Shown here piece by piece: positions 34,909 to 43,701 of a stretch of DNA of 64,000 nt (position 1 is its first letter; the number at the start of each line of letters is the position of its first letter). The stretch is from positions 2,356,001 to 2,420,000 of the forward strand of contig NZ_AP019657.1 of assembly GCF_009938225.1 (NCBI RefSeq). Reading direction: 5' to 3'. Made by a program: the position numbers and the translations under genes. Source of the DNA: Vibrio ponticus (GTDB lineage Bacteria > Pseudomonadota > Gammaproteobacteria > Enterobacterales > Vibrionaceae). Below the pieces are notes generated by a model. The model did no database searches. It was given only the letters and a program-made list of their open reading frames with translations, and was not told the origin of the DNA.

Positions 34909-35525
34909 TCAACTACCGTATCTGGGTCGACACTATGATCTACAGAATCACCACTATGAAGTCTTAATTGTAGCTCATAGTCTTGCAACATCGCATTAAT
35001 GCGGCGACGTTGTTCTTGAACATTAAGATCGCTTTTCGCTGCTGGCTCAACGCTTTCACGCGTAAGACTAACAGGCTCAGCACTACCAGCAAAAGGTATC
35101 GTTTGTAATACAGGCAATTGGTCTGCTTCAGCATTTGGATTCTCACCATATTGCTGAACACCTAATATCACCGCTAACGAGACACAAGCCGCAATACCGA
35201 CCTGGCCAAATTGAGTTAACCACGTTGGCAAGTAACGTTTCGCTACTTGAGGGGTTGGTTGAGACTCAATACGAGCGTCATTGATATCAGTAACATTATC
35301 CGTTCTAAACGGCGTATGAGCAGGCTCATTTTCTAGCGCTAAAGCAACGCTTTCAGCAATATTCCACTCAGGTTTTGCAGGAGCTTCACCACGAAGTACA
35401 TCACCAATAAGATGGTAATTCTTCCAAGCTTCTAAACCTTGTTGGTCATTTTCTAGCTCCGCAATGAAAGCCTTATCGACCAACTCTCCATCCATGAGTG
35501 CTGAAAGTTTCTCTTTGTCAGCCAT
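34905..35525 (-). CDS. rseA: Anti-sigma-E factor RseA
   Basis: Single-pass inner-membrane protein that holds sigma-E inactive until DegS and RseP cut it. The 206-residue protein has the cytoplasmic sigma-binding domain (MADKEKLSALMDGELVD; WKNYHLIGDVLRGE), a transmembrane helix at about 107-125 and a periplasmic tail. The open frame extends further upstream, but the ATG at 35525 has GGTGAAG just upstream and gives the family N-terminus. It is 23 bp after rpoE and overlaps rseB by four bases. Confidence 0.96.
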   Translation of the reverse strand: MADKEKLSALMDGELVDKAFIAELENDQQGLEAWKNYHLIGDVLRGEAPAKPEWNIAESVALALENEPAHTPFRTDNVTDINDARIESQPTPQVAKRYLPTWLTQFGQVGIAACVSLAVILGVQQYGENPNAEADQLPVLQTIPFAGSAEPVSLTRESVEPAAKSDLNVQEQRRRINAMLQDYELQLRLHSGDSVDHSVDPDTVVE

Positions 35526-35548
35526 TATCTTCACCATTAAAGTTGCTA

Positions 35549-36127
35549 CTAGCGTTGCAGAAGGGGTTGGATTTTTTTCTCCACCGCTTCTCGTGCACGG
35601 AAAATACGCGAACGTACCGTTCCTACTGGGCAATCCATCACTGCGGCGATCTCTTCATAACTCAAGCCATCCAGCTCGCGTAGAGTCATCGCAGTCTTTA
35701 AATCATCGGGTAGTGCTTCTATCGCACTGAAAACTACCTGTTTCAATTCCTTGGACAACGTTAAGTTCTCAGGGTTCGATATTTCTTTTAGTGCACTGCC
35801 ATTTTCGTAATATTCAGCTTCTTCAGAATCCACATCTTGCGCAGGCGGTCTGCGGCTTTGCGCCACGATGTGGTTCTTTGCAGTATTAACAGCGATACGA
35901 TACAACCAAGTATAAAATGCGCTCTCGCCACGAAAACTAGGTATTGCTCGATAAGCTTTAATAAATGCTTCTTGCGCTACGTCAGGCACATCTCCTGGGT
36001 TACTGACATAACGAGAAATAAGATTGCAGACTTTGTTTTGATACCTCAAAACTAATAAATTGAATGCTTGCTTATCTCCACTCTGAACTCGCTCAATTAA
36101 TACTTGATCGGTCAGTTGCTCGTTCAT
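35549..36127 (-). CDS. rpoE: RNA polymerase sigma factor RpoE (sigma-E)
   Basis: Extracytoplasmic-function sigma factor controlling the envelope stress response. The 192-residue protein has region 2 (FNLLVLRYQNKVCNLISRYV, then DVAQEAFIKAYRA) and region 4 (LDGLSYEEIAAVMDCPVGTV). The ATG at 36127 gives the family start MNEQLTDQ; AGGAG is 11 bases upstream. It is divergent from nadB across 316 bp, the same neighbourhood as in E. coli. A sigma-E-like promoter is visible upstream, as expected for an autoregulated operon. Confidence 0.97.
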   Translation of the reverse strand: MNEQLTDQVLIERVQSGDKQAFNLLVLRYQNKVCNLISRYVSNPGDVPDVAQEAFIKAYRAIPSFRGESAFYTWLYRIAVNTAKNHIVAQSRRPPAQDVDSEEAEYYENGSALKEISNPENLTLSKELKQVVFSAIEALPDDLKTAMTLRELDGLSYEEIAAVMDCPVGTVRSRIFRAREAVEKKIQPLLQR

Positions 36128-36227
36128 TCGAGCGGGTACTCCTATCGTTTTCAACCCATGCTCAACAAAGGCATGAGTATTAATTATGCAAAATGTAGTA
36201 TTGACACCACTGCTTACTTGAGCACTA

Positions 36228-36256
36228 TTGTGACCAAGGGGAAAATTGAAAGTTCA
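36228..36256 (-). promoter_or_regulatory. Candidate sigma-E promoter of rpoE-rseABC
   Basis: On the minus strand TGAACTT (36250-36256) resembles the -35 consensus GGAACTT. TCACAA (36228-36233) lies 16 bases downstream and fits the loose -10 consensus. A transcript would start about 95 bases before the rpoE ATG. The rest of the 316-bp rpoE-nadB gap shows no other feature I can support. Confidence 0.4.
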
Positions 36257-36443
36257 AAGAAAATTCATTTTTTCTTCAGGAAGTGATAAGTCAACGCCGT
36301 CTTTAGCTAGATTGTGAGGACGATGTGAGCGAAAAGCAATGACAATAAAACACAATTACGGTGTATGGAGTGTTATTATTGTTTCCGATTTGACTTCGGT
36401 AGAGTGAGGCCACTCTACGATAACTCAGGATTTTAAAACTTTT

Positions 36444-38060
36444 ATGAACGCAAACCGTGAACATCAGTGTGATGTGTTAGTGATAGGTAGTGGTGCTGCC
36501 GGTCTATCGTTAGCGTTGCGTGTTGCCGAGCACGGCAAAGTCATTGTGTTAAGTAAAGGACCACGCAGTGAAGGTGCAACCTACTACGCTCAAGGCGGTA
36601 TCGCAGCCGTTTTTGACGAATCAGACAGTATCGATTCTCATGTTGAAGATACATTAATCGCCGGTGGCGGGATCTGTGAAGAAGAGACAGTTAAATTCAT
36701 CGCAGAGAACGCTAAAGAGTGTGTGCAATGGCTGATCGATGGTGGTGTACCCTTTGACCGTGTTGAAAATGACAGTGATGAGAAACCTCGCTACCACCTA
36801 ACTCGTGAAGGTGGTCATAGCCATCGCCGCATCTTACATGCTGCGGATGCAACGGGCATGGCGATGCAAACATCACTGCAAGATAATGTTCATAACCACC
36901 CAAACATTACTGTGCTTGAACGCCATAATGCGCTTGATCTGATCACTGAAGACAAAATCGGTGGTGATAATAAAAAAGTCGTCGGCGCTTACATCTGGAA
37001 CCGTAACCAAGAACACGTAGAAACCGTGCGCAGTAAATTTGTCGTGCTGGCGACTGGCGGTGCTTCTAAAGTGTATCAATACACTTCGAACCCTGATGTT
37101 TCTTCAGGTGATGGTATTGCCATGGCTTGGCGTGCAGGTTGTCGTGTGGCGAACCTTGAGTTTAACCAATTCCACCCAACATGCTTATTCCACCCTGAAG
37201 CACGCAACTTCCTATTAACGGAAGCACTGCGTGGTGAAGGAGCATTCCTGCGTCGTCCTGATGGCTCTCGCTTTATGCCTGATTTCGATGAGCGCGCTGA
37301 ACTTGCGCCACGTGATGTGGTTGCGCGTGCGATCGACTTCGAAATGAAACGCCTGGGTGCTGACTGCATGTATTTAGACATCAGCCACAAGCCAGCAGAA
37401 TTTATCGAGAAGCACTTCCCGACCATCTACACTCGTTTGATGGATCTGGGTATTGATATGACCAAAGAACCGATTCCTATCGTACCAGCGGCTCACTACA
37501 CTTGCGGTGGGGTTATGGTTGATAAGTCAGGTAGCACTGATTTGCAAAACCTCTATGCCATTGGTGAGGTGAGCTACACTGGTCTGCACGGTGCAAACCG
37601 CATGGCATCAAACTCGCTACTTGAGTGTGTGGTTTACGCGGCTTCGGCGGCAAGTGATATTATCAACAAATATCAAGCGGTTGATATGCCACCAGCATTA
37701 CCTTGTTGGGATGAAAGCCAAGTAAGCAACAGCGATGAAGAAGTTATCATCCAGCATAACTGGCATGAACTGCGTCTGTTTATGTGGGACTACATGGGTA
37801 TCGTGCGTACCAATAAGCGTCTTGAACGCGCTTTGCGCCGCATCCAAATGCTGCAGCAAGAAACTCACGAGTACTACAGTAACTTCCGTGTATCTAACAA
37901 CCTATTAGAACTACGTAACCTACTGCAAGTCGCTGAGTTGATGGTTCGTTGCGCGATGGAACGTAAAGAGAGCCGTGGTCTACACTACACGCTCGATTAT
38001 CCAGAGCTCGCGGAAAACAGCGGTCCAACCATCTTAGTACCGGAAAAGCTTAAGTCATAA
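36444..38060 (+). CDS. nadB: L-aspartate oxidase
   Basis: FAD enzyme that oxidises L-aspartate to iminoaspartate, the first step of NAD synthesis. The 538-residue protein has the FAD-binding motif [14 protein letters not shown] at the N-terminus, [13 protein letters not shown], the substrate-binding stretch EFNQFHPTC, and the C-terminal succinate-dehydrogenase-like domain ([20 protein letters not shown]). It is divergent from rpoE and ends at a shared terminator. Confidence 0.98.
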   Translation: MNANREHQCDVLVIGSGAAGLSLALRVAEHGKVIVLSKGPRSEGATYYAQGGIAAVFDESDSIDSHVEDTLIAGGGICEEETVKFIAENAKECVQWLIDGGVPFDRVENDSDEKPRYHLTREGGHSHRRILHAADATGMAMQTSLQDNVHNHPNITVLERHNALDLITEDKIGGDNKKVVGAYIWNRNQEHVETVRSKFVVLATGGASKVYQYTSNPDVSSGDGIAMAWRAGCRVANLEFNQFHPTCLFHPEARNFLLTEALRGEGAFLRRPDGSRFMPDFDERAELAPRDVVARAIDFEMKRLGADCMYLDISHKPAEFIEKHFPTIYTRLMDLGIDMTKEPIPIVPAAHYTCGGVMVDKSGSTDLQNLYAIGEVSYTGLHGANRMASNSLLECVVYAASAASDIINKYQAVDMPPALPCWDESQVSNSDEEVIIQHNWHELRLFMWDYMGIVRTNKRLERALRRIQMLQQETHEYYSNFRVSNNLLELRNLLQVAELMVRCAMERKESRGLHYTLDYPELAENSGPTILVPEKLKS

Positions 38061-38081
38061 ATAGACTGAGCCAATATCGCT

Positions 38082-38106
38082 AAAAAGGAGCCTATGGCTC
38101 CTTTTT
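38082..38106. terminator. Bidirectional terminator between nadB and ygfX
   Basis: AAAAAGGAGCC / GGCTCCTTTTT with loop TAT. The T run after the stem serves nadB on the plus strand; the A run on the other side serves ygfX on the minus strand. The ygfX stop codon lies in the loop. Confidence 0.9.
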
Positions 38107-38487
38107 TAATAGCAGTAGCAAACGCCAATAACCGTCGGGGTCGACACTGTCGCGCCATAACAGAAACCACTGGCGATCCAAACGAATCAAGAGCAGTAGA
38201 TCGGAAAAGATCAACACCCTATTTTTTAAGTATCGAGTGTGACCATTCACCACCACCCTCCCTGTCGGATAAAAGGTTAGCTCGCCAACTAACGATGGCG
38301 CTAACAGTCCCACCCGATAGCCGGAGTGCAACAACCACACAATAAGGATGCCGCTAACAACAAGAGGCAGTGAACTGACGGCAATAAAACAACAGGTCAA
38401 TACCAACAAACTGGCATTGACCTGTGGAGAAGAATTACTAGGATGGCTCGAAAGCTTAACGAACTTTGCTGAGGTTGTGAGCAACAA
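38092..38487 (-). CDS. ygfX: YgfX family small membrane protein (CptA-like)
   Basis: A protein of about 131 residues with two hydrophobic helices (about 27-50) and a C-terminal soluble part (GELTFYPTGRVVVNGH, RLDRQWFLLWRDSVD). YgfX proteins are encoded with SdhE. E. coli YgfX has been described as a toxin acting on MreB and FtsZ, but that role is not settled and I do not claim it here. The frame begins at TTG codons inside the 3' end of sdhE (overlap about 32 bp); the true start is uncertain. The last residues (KKEP) and the stop codon are encoded by the terminator stem and loop. Confidence 0.8.
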   Translation of the reverse strand: MLLTTSAKFVKLSSHPSNSSPQVNASLLVLTCCFIAVSSLPLVVSGILIVWLLHSGYRVGLLAPSLVGELTFYPTGRVVVNGHTRYLKNRVLIFSDLLLLIRLDRQWFLLWRDSVDPDGYWRLLLLLKKEP

Positions 38488-38716
38488 TCTTATCGACCAT
38501 AGACGCGTGGCTTAGGTTCTCACTGCGACCATGACCCATTACCCAAGAGAACAAATCCGGATCATCACTCTCAAGTAATGATACAAAATCTCGTTGCTCT
38601 GTCTCTGTTAGTGCATCAAAGCACTCTTCAAAAAACGGCATAATGACGACATCCAGTTCTAACATGCCACGTCGACATGCCCATTTAATGCGCGCTTTTT
38701 CTTCTGCGGTGTACAT
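38456..38716 (-). CDS. sdhE: FAD assembly factor SdhE
   Basis: Small cytoplasmic factor that promotes covalent attachment of FAD to succinate dehydrogenase. The 86-residue protein contains the signature RRGMLE at 15-20, essential for flavinylation. The ATG at 38716 has GAGGAA at good spacing; another ATG at 38722 sits directly on that site and is unlikely. It overlaps ygfX, forming the conserved sdhE-ygfX pair, and is divergent from ygfZ. Confidence 0.95.
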   Translation of the reverse strand: MYTAEEKARIKWACRRGMLELDVVIMPFFEECFDALTETEQRDFVSLLESDDPDLFSWVMGHGRSENLSHASMVDKIVAHNLSKVR

Positions 38717-38960
38717 TATCATTCCTCACCCGACATATTGCTTTGTTCCGAGTGTAACAAGCAAGTCCATTGAGCTCTACTAGTTCAATCACACAACTGT
38801 CACACTTTGTGTGGGATCGCACACCTTGTGATATGCGCTATCCGTACCCATTTAATTAATGCTGCACTTGCGCAGGTAAAGCCAAGTTTCTTGAGGTTAA
38901 TTGGCGATACAAGTAACATTCGATTATCTGTTTTTTGGCAACACTACCAAGGAAAACACT

Positions 38961-39926
38961 ATGGATTGGCTTAACGACTTTGCTCCTCTATCGCACCAAG
39001 CCAGCGATACTCTTCCAGAACTTATGCTAACCCATCTAGATTCATGGGGCGTTGTGACACTGATCGGTAATGACGCGAAATCCTACCTGCAAGGTCAGGT
39101 AACGTGTGACGTAGTACAGCTTGATAAAGAGCACTCTACTTTTGGTGCGCATTGCGACGCAAAAGGTAAAGTCTGGTCTATTTTCCGCGTGTTCCATCAT
39201 CAAGGCGGCTATGCCTTATTTGAACCCAAATCAGCCATTGAAAAGCAGTTAGCCGAAATTAAAAAGTACGCCATCTTCTCTAAAGTCGAGATTGAGAAAA
39301 GCGATGCGATTCTACTTGGTGTCATGGGTAATCAAAGTACGCAATTTATCGATGGCTTGAGTGATGAGCAAGGTGATGTACGCACCATTAATGGTGGTAC
39401 GGCCGTTCGCATCGATCAACAACGTTGGTTACTGGTTGTTGCGCCTGACGCAGCAACTGAGTTAGTTGAACATTCAGCAGCAGTGAAAGTCGCGGAATCT
39501 TTGTGGCGCCGCTTCGATATTGAAGCTGCACTGCCGATTGTTGAGCAAGAAGAGCAAGCAGAACACATTCCTCAAGCGTTAAACCTACACGCTTTGCACG
39601 GTATTAGCTTTAAAAAAGGCTGCTACACCGGTCAAGAAACCGTTGCCCGAGCCAAATATCGTGGCATCAACAAACGTAGCATGTTCATTGTCAAAGGTCA
39701 TACCGCCAACGAGTTAGGCGAGCAAACTGAACTTGAACGAGCGGTGGGTGATAACTGGCGTGGCGCAGGTAAGCTATTGGCTCACTATCGTTTCAATGAT
39801 GGCGAAACCATTGGTTTGGTGATCTTACCCAACAACCTTGAGCCAGAGACTCAACTACGTTTGACCAGCCAACCTGAATCGGTGTGGACAATGCAACCTC
39901 TGCCTTACGAACTTGATGTCGAATAA
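38961..39926 (+). CDS. ygfZ: Folate-dependent iron-sulfur repair / tRNA-modifying protein YgfZ
   Basis: A GcvT-like, folate-binding protein that helps maintain certain iron-sulfur enzymes such as MiaB. The 321-residue protein contains the invariant motif KGCYTGQE with its key Cys221, plus upstream folate-fold regions ([21 protein letters not shown]). The ATG at 38961 has AAGGAAAA upstream; a longer frame from 38901 lacks a site. The 244-bp gap to sdhE shows no further feature I can name. The next gene starts inside its 3' end. Confidence 0.95.
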   Translation: MDWLNDFAPLSHQASDTLPELMLTHLDSWGVVTLIGNDAKSYLQGQVTCDVVQLDKEHSTFGAHCDAKGKVWSIFRVFHHQGGYALFEPKSAIEKQLAEIKKYAIFSKVEIEKSDAILLGVMGNQSTQFIDGLSDEQGDVRTINGGTAVRIDQQRWLLVVAPDAATELVEHSAAVKVAESLWRRFDIEAALPIVEQEEQAEHIPQALNLHALHGISFKKGCYTGQETVARAKYRGINKRSMFIVKGHTANELGEQTELERAVGDNWRGAGKLLAHYRFNDGETIGLVILPNNLEPETQLRLTSQPESVWTMQPLPYELDVE

Positions 39927-40392
39927 CCCCTTTGGTACCAAACTGACTCGCTACCTTGCACAGCAGCAGGTTGAATTTCGCCTGCTGATGCATAGCAGAC
40001 CAGCAGTCAGTATTGAAGATGCCGCCACTCAGCGCGGCATTCGCCCAGCGCAAATGGTCAAAGCAATCTTGCTCCGAGATATGGGGGACTTGTATGCCTT
40101 GGCATGTGTACCAGGCGATCAATCCGTCGATCCGAAAAAGGTGCGCGCCCTGCTTGAGTGTCGACGCATGACCTGTGTCGATCTAAGCCAAGTTGAAACC
40201 ATTACTGGCTATCAAATTGGCACCGTGACGCCTTTGTTACTTAAACAACCAATGCCCATCATTTTTGACCCAAGTTTATTAGACGAAACCGAAGTCACGA
40301 TTAGCAGTGGCAGTAATCTGGCCGGAATCGCCCTCCAGTGCCAAGATCTTGTTAAGCTTTGCGAACCAACCTTTGCAAAAATATGCCGATAA
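39916..40392 (+). CDS. YbaK/EbsC family aminoacyl-tRNA deacylase-like protein
   Basis: A 158-residue protein of the YbaK/ProX fold, whose members remove wrongly attached amino acids from tRNA in trans. Supporting sequence includes ERGI-type [19 protein letters not shown], the loop [17 protein letters not shown], and the C-terminal [11 protein letters not shown]. The start overlaps the ygfZ stop by eleven bases, so the two are probably cotranscribed. The exact substrate cannot be told; YbaK (Cys-tRNA-Pro), ProX and YeaK types share this fold. About 600 bp without a protein gene follow. Confidence 0.85.
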   Translation: MSNNPFGTKLTRYLAQQQVEFRLLMHSRPAVSIEDAATQRGIRPAQMVKAILLRDMGDLYALACVPGDQSVDPKKVRALLECRRMTCVDLSQVETITGYQIGTVTPLLLKQPMPIIFDPSLLDETEVTISSGSNLAGIALQCQDLVKLCEPTFAKICR

Positions 40393-40531
40393 GCTTCACG
40401 TTTTGTTGTTAATTTGAACAGAAAACAGCACGAAAATTGAGATAAAAATCCCAACAACCATTATCTGTGCCACAAATTTTTATTCACCATCAAAGCATAT
40501 ATAGTCACCGGCTATTTTTTATACTATTCTG

Positions 40532-40704
40532 ACAACACTGTTAACACATTGATAACGCAGTGAGACAAGCCCCCCAATTTTCTGGCCCTCATTGCCCGGT
40601 TATCGCGTTGACAGTAACAAAGCGAGTCTCTGATGTAAGTCGGAACATTCGCTTTTGTGTAATGCATCTGTGACTATTCGCCCGCCTGAAGCGGGCTTTT
40701 TTTT
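40532..40704 (+). ncRNA. Candidate small RNA ending at an orphan terminator
   Basis: A strong terminator (40680-40704) stands nearly 290 bp past the nearest upstream stop codon, with no reading frame between. A -10-like TATACT at 40520-40525 would start a transcript near 40532, about 172 bases long, though the -35 is poor. A TTGACA at 40608-40613 could give a shorter product. Inside is a stem AAAGCGA (40619-40625) with TCGCTTT (40649-40655). It might instead be a long 3' untranslated region or a processed 3' fragment. I do not recognise a named Vibrio small RNA in it. Confidence 0.4.
40680..40704 (+). terminator. Strong orphan Rho-independent terminator
   Basis: GCCCGC / GCGGGC stem with loop CTGAA followed by eight T residues. 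No gene ends close upstream on the plus strand. Confidence 0.9.
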
Positions 40705-40854
40705 GTCCAGAAATTTACCTTTCGTTAACAAAACAACACTTTGTTGTACTATTCTTATTCCTGTCATCTAAAAGTGGTCTACTGCCACTTCCCCAACGTA
40801 CAAACAACTAGAGTTCCTGTTGCAGAACAATTATGAGGAAAAAGTCACGCTAAT

Positions 40855-40900
40855 TTGGAGATACGTCGGTAGATTTGCTTACAGCAACACAAATCTCCAA
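40855..40900 (+). promoter_or_regulatory. Pair of mutually exclusive hairpins upstream of the 68-residue gene
   Basis: TTGGAGAT (40855-40862) can pair with ATCTCCAA (40893-40900), and AGATTTG (40871-40877) with CAAATCT (40890-40896). The two 3' arms share bases, so only one stem can form at a time. The block ends about 62 bases before the -10 of the next gene, so it may lie on a separate transcript or act at the DNA level. Confidence 0.35.
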
Positions 40901-40961
40901 TTTGTTACAAATAACTGCACATTACCCCATTACTATCACACTTTTTAAAACGGGGAATTCG

Positions 40962-40967
40962 TATAAT
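40962..40967 (+). promoter_or_regulatory. Candidate -10 element (TATAAT) for the 68-residue gene
   Basis: A perfect TATAAT, with a poor -35, would start transcription near 40974, about 26 bases before the ATG at 41000. Confidence 0.5.
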
Positions 40968-40999
40968 CTCAGTGCTTGCTAAACATGAAGGACACATTT

Positions 41000-41206
41000 A
41001 TGAGACTGTTTAAGCGCTATACACCTAGTATGATTGCTAAACACGTAAGTCGGCTATTTAAAGGAAGAATCTATATCTACGGCGTAGGAAAGTTTGAGTT
41101 TGATAACGGTAAACTTATCCTGCCAGAGAGAGCAGAGCGAAGGCATTATCAAGCGGTTAAAGAAGTGAATCAGGAAATTATGAAGTTGCGCTGCGCATAC
41201 GCTTAA
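41000..41206 (+). CDS. Small conserved basic protein of unknown function (68 residues)
   Basis: The start at 41000 has AAGGA eight bases upstream. The protein is basic: the N-terminal part (MRLFKRYTPSMIAKHVSRLF) could form an amphipathic helix. The middle (GRIYIYGVGKFEFDNGKLIL) looks like two beta strands, and the C-terminus (EVNQEIMKLRCAY) is helical. No signal peptide, membrane segment or known motif is visible. Its own promoter, good ribosome binding site and terminator make it a credible single-gene unit. I recall similar short proteins in other Vibrio genomes but cannot verify this, and I offer no function. Confidence 0.8.
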   Translation: MRLFKRYTPSMIAKHVSRLFKGRIYIYGVGKFEFDNGKLILPERAERRHYQAVKEVNQEIMKLRCAYA

Positions 41207-41224
41207 CCTGATAAAGAATTTAGA

Positions 41225-41253
41225 AAAATGGGTTGGCAATGCCAACCCATTTT
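41225..41253. terminator. Bidirectional terminator between the small gene and ubiI
   Basis: AAAATGGGTTGGCA / TGCCAACCCATTTT with a one-base loop and flanking A and T runs, between convergent genes. Confidence 0.9.
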
Positions 41254-41258
41254 TTATT

Positions 41259-42488
41259 TTAAGATTGTGTCGATGAGAGCGAATACTTGGCTAAATCAGG
41301 CAGATCGCCTTTTAACCCTAATGCACGCTTCATGATTTCATCTTTCGCACCAGGCAATTGACCGGCAAGCTTCATCCCAATACCACGAATCAGCTTCTTG
41401 GCTGGGTTATCGCCTTCAAACAGATCTTTAAAACCTTGCATTGCGGTGATCATTTTTGCCGCTTCAGCTTTACGCCAACGCTCATAGCCACGTAAATTAC
41501 GCTTAGTACCAATATCTTGTCCTGCTTGCCACAACATCATCAGTTCTTGAGCAAGACTGGCTGCATCGAGTAGACCCAAGTTAACACCTTGCCCCGCAAG
41601 TGGGTGAATCGTGTGTGCCGCATCGCCAACAAGCGCCACTCGCTCAGTGACAAAATCACGGGCATAGCGCATTTTCAGCGGGAAAGCGAAACGCTCCCCA
41701 ATCACTTCACACATACCAAGGCGAGCACCAAATTCAGCCGTCAGCGCTTTATTAAACTCAAGTTTATCCATCGCGACCAAACGTTCAGCACGGCTTGGCT
41801 CGGTTGACCACACAATAGAGCTCATTTGGCTGCCACTCATTGGCAAAAAGGCAAGCGGTCCTTGTGGGGTAAAAATTTGACGCGCAACTTTGTCATGTGG
41901 CTCTTGGGTCCAAACATTGGCAACCAAAGCGCTGTGACCATAATCCCAATGCGTCAATGGAATATCTTGCTGACGACGAACCCAAGAATTGGCACCATCC
42001 GCCCCCACCACCAATTTCGCTGTGAGTGATTGCCCATTATCTAAGGTTAACCAAGCTTCGCTTTCGCCAATTGCCATGGTTTGGCATTGCGCTGGCATAA
42101 ACAAGGTAACATTACTTTGCTTTTGTACCTGCTCTAGCAATGCCAATTGAATCACGCGGTTTTCGACAATATGACCAAGGTCAGGTTGAGCCATTTTCTT
42201 TGCATCAAACTCAATGCGTGCAAAGCTGTCTTGCTCCCACACTTCCATCGCCATGTAGGGTGCCGCGCGACGGTCTACAATGCCTTGCCAAGCGCCGAGG
42301 TTGCGTAAAATGGTTTCACTAGAACGGCTTAAAGCAGACACGCGCACATCTGGCAACTCTTGCAGCTCGCCATCCGGAGCACGGCTTTCAATAATCGCGA
42401 TTCGCAACTCAGAATCTTTTAACGCCGCCGCGAGTGCCAAACCCACCATTCCACCGCCAACAATGGCAATATCTACGCTTTGCATCAT
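41259..42488 (-). CDS. ubiI: 2-octaprenylphenol hydroxylase UbiI (VisC)
   Basis: FAD-dependent monooxygenase that adds a hydroxyl at C5 of the ubiquinone ring precursor. The 409-residue protein has the FAD motif DIAIVGGGMVGLALAAAL, the middle motif LVVGADGANSWVR, and GDAAHTIHPLAGQGVNLGL for FAD ribityl binding. It starts with two adjacent ATG codons; AAGGA is upstream. It follows ubiH by 21 bp, making a ygfB-ubiH-ubiI unit. The VisC name is the older designation. Confidence 0.93.
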   Translation of the reverse strand: MMQSVDIAIVGGGMVGLALAAALKDSELRIAIIESRAPDGELQELPDVRVSALSRSSETILRNLGAWQGIVDRRAAPYMAMEVWEQDSFARIEFDAKKMAQPDLGHIVENRVIQLALLEQVQKQSNVTLFMPAQCQTMAIGESEAWLTLDNGQSLTAKLVVGADGANSWVRRQQDIPLTHWDYGHSALVANVWTQEPHDKVARQIFTPQGPLAFLPMSGSQMSSIVWSTEPSRAERLVAMDKLEFNKALTAEFGARLGMCEVIGERFAFPLKMRYARDFVTERVALVGDAAHTIHPLAGQGVNLGLLDAASLAQELMMLWQAGQDIGTKRNLRGYERWRKAEAAKMITAMQGFKDLFEGDNPAKKLIRGIGMKLAGQLPGAKDEIMKRALGLKGDLPDLAKYSLSSTQS

Positions 42489-42509
42489 GTATTTGAATCC
42501 TTCTTAGCG

Positions 42510-43688
42510 CTAACGCGCGACTAAACCTAATGTTCTTTGCAGTAATGGAGCTTTGAGCGGAGGAAGATTATCCATCAACGCTAAACCTAAATTGCGACCG
42601 ATTCGCAGCGAGAGATAATCATTGGAAAACAGATGTACCAAGGATGATGTCAGGGTTATGGTTCCAACTCGATCGCTTTCTCGGCGTTGCTTAAACGCAC
42701 TCAATACTGAATAGGCACCGACATCCTCTAAAGACGCCACCATCTGTTCAGCTAGGCTCGCCACATCACGAATACCTAAATTAAAGCCCTGACCCGCAAT
42801 AGGATGCAAGGTTTGCGCAGCATTGCCGACAATCGCAAATCGATGCGAAGTATTCTGCTCACGGTAACGCAGTAATAACGGATAGCTGGCGCGAGTGCCA
42901 ACTTGAGTTAAACGCCCTAAACGCCAACCAAAATCGTGTTGCAGCTGTTCGAGAAACGCCTCATCGTTCATTTGCAGCACTTGTTGGGCAGCATCAGGAC
43001 GAAGACACCATACCAAAGACATTCGATTATCACTCATGGGCAGCAATGCCACCGGTCCTTGCGATGTAAAACGCTCAAAGGCACGCCCTTGATGAGCTTG
43101 TTCGGTGCAGATATTGGCAATGACGGCAACTTGGTCAAAGTCATGTTCATTTAGAGTGATACCCAGTTCCTCACAGCAAGAAGAGATCGCACCGTCAGCA
43201 GCCACTAACAATTTGCACTGTAACTGCTGACCACTTTTCAGACTGACCAGATTATAGTTTTGCGTTCGCTCAACCGTTTCAACCGCCTCGGGACTGAGTA
43301 ATTCAATCTGATCACGCTGAGCGATTTTCTGCTGATAAATACGACCAACATCTGCCAACTCCACCACATAACCCAATGCGGATACATTGAGGTCCTGATG
43401 GTCTATCTCCGTCATACCAGCATGAGAGCGATCAGAGACATGTATGTGTTTGATTGCTGTCGCGACCGGCGCAATATCTTGCCACAGCTCCAACTGCTGC
43501 AAAATCTGTACAGTGCCAAATGAAAGAGCAATAGAGCGAGAATCAAACCCCGGGTGAGCTTGGTGATCAACCGGAAACGGCTCAACAACTGCAACGCTGA
43601 GCTTCCCTTTTGATAATGTATCCAATGCTAAAGCAAGCGTCATGCCTGCCATCGCACCACCAGCAATTACCACATCAAACTGCTTCAT
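42510..43688 (-). CDS. ubiH: 2-octaprenyl-6-methoxyphenol hydroxylase UbiH
   Basis: FAD monooxygenase acting at C1 of the ubiquinone ring. The 392-residue protein has the FAD motif DVVIAGGAMAGMTLALAL, LVAADGAISSCCEELGI, and GNAAQTLHPIAGQGFNLGI. The asparagine in GNA (where relatives have GDA) is usual for UbiH and separates it from its paralogue UbiI next door. It follows ygfB by 13 bp. In E. coli pepP lies between ygfB and ubiH; here it does not. Confidence 0.93.
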   Translation of the reverse strand: MKQFDVVIAGGAMAGMTLALALDTLSKGKLSVAVVEPFPVDHQAHPGFDSRSIALSFGTVQILQQLELWQDIAPVATAIKHIHVSDRSHAGMTEIDHQDLNVSALGYVVELADVGRIYQQKIAQRDQIELLSPEAVETVERTQNYNLVSLKSGQQLQCKLLVAADGAISSCCEELGITLNEHDFDQVAVIANICTEQAHQGRAFERFTSQGPVALLPMSDNRMSLVWCLRPDAAQQVLQMNDEAFLEQLQHDFGWRLGRLTQVGTRASYPLLLRYREQNTSHRFAIVGNAAQTLHPIAGQGFNLGIRDVASLAEQMVASLEDVGAYSVLSAFKQRRESDRVGTITLTSSLVHLFSNDYLSLRIGRNLGLALMDNLPPLKAPLLQRTLGLVAR

Positions 43689-43701
43689 TTTACAAACTCA
43701 C

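Noticed and set aside
34333..34938. Plus-strand frame of 201 codons opposite rseB
   Set aside because: It is antisense to a well-supported conserved gene, with no ribosome binding site and no recognisable domain.
38092..38716. sdhE-ygfX considered as a toxin-antitoxin pair
   Set aside because: SdhE is a well-supported flavinylation factor. The toxin role of YgfX is disputed, and nothing in this sequence adds evidence for it.
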